From: Lunatibacter salilacus
GTDB taxonomy: Bacteria; Bacteroidota; Bacteroidia; Cytophagales; Cyclobacteriaceae
Assembly: GCF_009797935.1 (NCBI RefSeq)
Contig: NZ_VOLC01000020.1
Location: 1 to 64,000 of the forward strand
DNA length: 64,000 bases
Reading direction: 5' to 3'
Shown here: positions 63,946 to 64,000 of the stretch, piece after piece
How the letters are laid out: the number at the start of each line of letters is the position of its first letter
Position numbering within the stretch: the stretch's first letter is position 1
The notes under the pieces: generated by a model
What the model was told of the DNA's origin: nothing
What the model saw: only the letters and a program-made list of their open reading frames with translations
Databases searched by the model: none
Program-made: the position numbers and the translations under genes

Positions 63946-64000
63946 ATGGCAAACACTTATACTAAAATACATATTCAAATGATTTTTGCAGTGCAAGACA
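63946..64000 (+). CDS. IS200/IS605-like transposase, N-terminus only (window edge)
   Basis: The frame begins MANTYTKIHIQMIFAVQD and runs off the window end. This is the usual N-terminus of Bacteroidota IS200-like Y1 (HUH) transposases, where the catalytic HUH motif lies ~60 residues further on. Only 18 codons are present, so intactness cannot be judged. Confidence 0.7.
   Translation, partial: MANTYTKIHIQMIFAVQD

Overview
The window looks like a chromosomal segment of a Bacteroidota bacterium, most likely order Cytophagales and probably family Cyclobacteriaceae. Supporting signs are the Bacteroidota promoter consensus (TAnnTTTG) before two regulator genes, weak or absent Shine-Dalgarno sites, many lipoproteins, a TonB-dependent receptor, sulfatases, a DUF1080 protein, a Tat-exported Gfo/Idh/MocA protein and a typical Bacteroidota PEP carboxylase. 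No rRNA, tRNA or CRISPR array was seen.

Layout. 1-3.1 kb: a decayed group II intron with a broken reverse transcriptase, then a HigB/HigA-type toxin-antitoxin pair. 3.1-10 kb (minus): a complete seven-subunit Mrp Na+/H+ antiporter operon (A to G), with a lactonase-like lipoprotein gene overlapping its end. 10-21 kb: PEP carboxylase, an ABC exporter, gamma-glutamyltransferase, an orphan HPt protein divergent from a rhomboid protease, a small membrane protein/DUF2452/unknown run, a deoxynucleoside kinase and 3-hydroxyacyl-CoA dehydrogenase, then a tandem 173-bp repeat. 21.4-28.2 kb: an ethanolamine-type permease overlapping a glutamine-synthetase-like ligase, a Gfo/Idh/MocA oxidoreductase, an SDR, and an MBL-rhodanese persulfide enzyme.

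28.8-35.7 kb (minus): a compact run of PqqD-like protein, ATP-grasp ligase, PLP-dependent decarboxylase, a urea-transporter/M23-peptidase fusion, a TPR/beta-barrel outer-membrane protein and a TPR protein. I know of no description of this set; it is the best candidate for a new system in the window. 36.3-43.3 kb: stress protein, DinB protein, then an Rrf2 regulator with a cbb3-like oxidase, a fused CcoO/CcoP-like cytochrome c, three small accessory proteins and a truncated haemoglobin broken by one in-frame stop. Two matching palindromes suggest Rrf2 control. 43.6-50 kb: a TetR-regulated RND efflux operon with a clear operator and promoter.

50-64 kb: a Ppx/GppA phosphatase; a small Cys-rich protein and a TonB-dependent receptor of the OprC/NosA copper type; then an accessory zone with relics (GH10 xylanase, antitoxin, two sulfatase fragments) around one intact sulfatase, a DUF1080 protein and a beta-propeller/cupredoxin fusion. 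The window ends inside an IS200-like transposase gene. A family of 88-89 bp repeats fills three intra-operon gaps (29.4, 40.5-40.9, 47.7-48.1 kb), each array ending at a start codon of the downstream gene.
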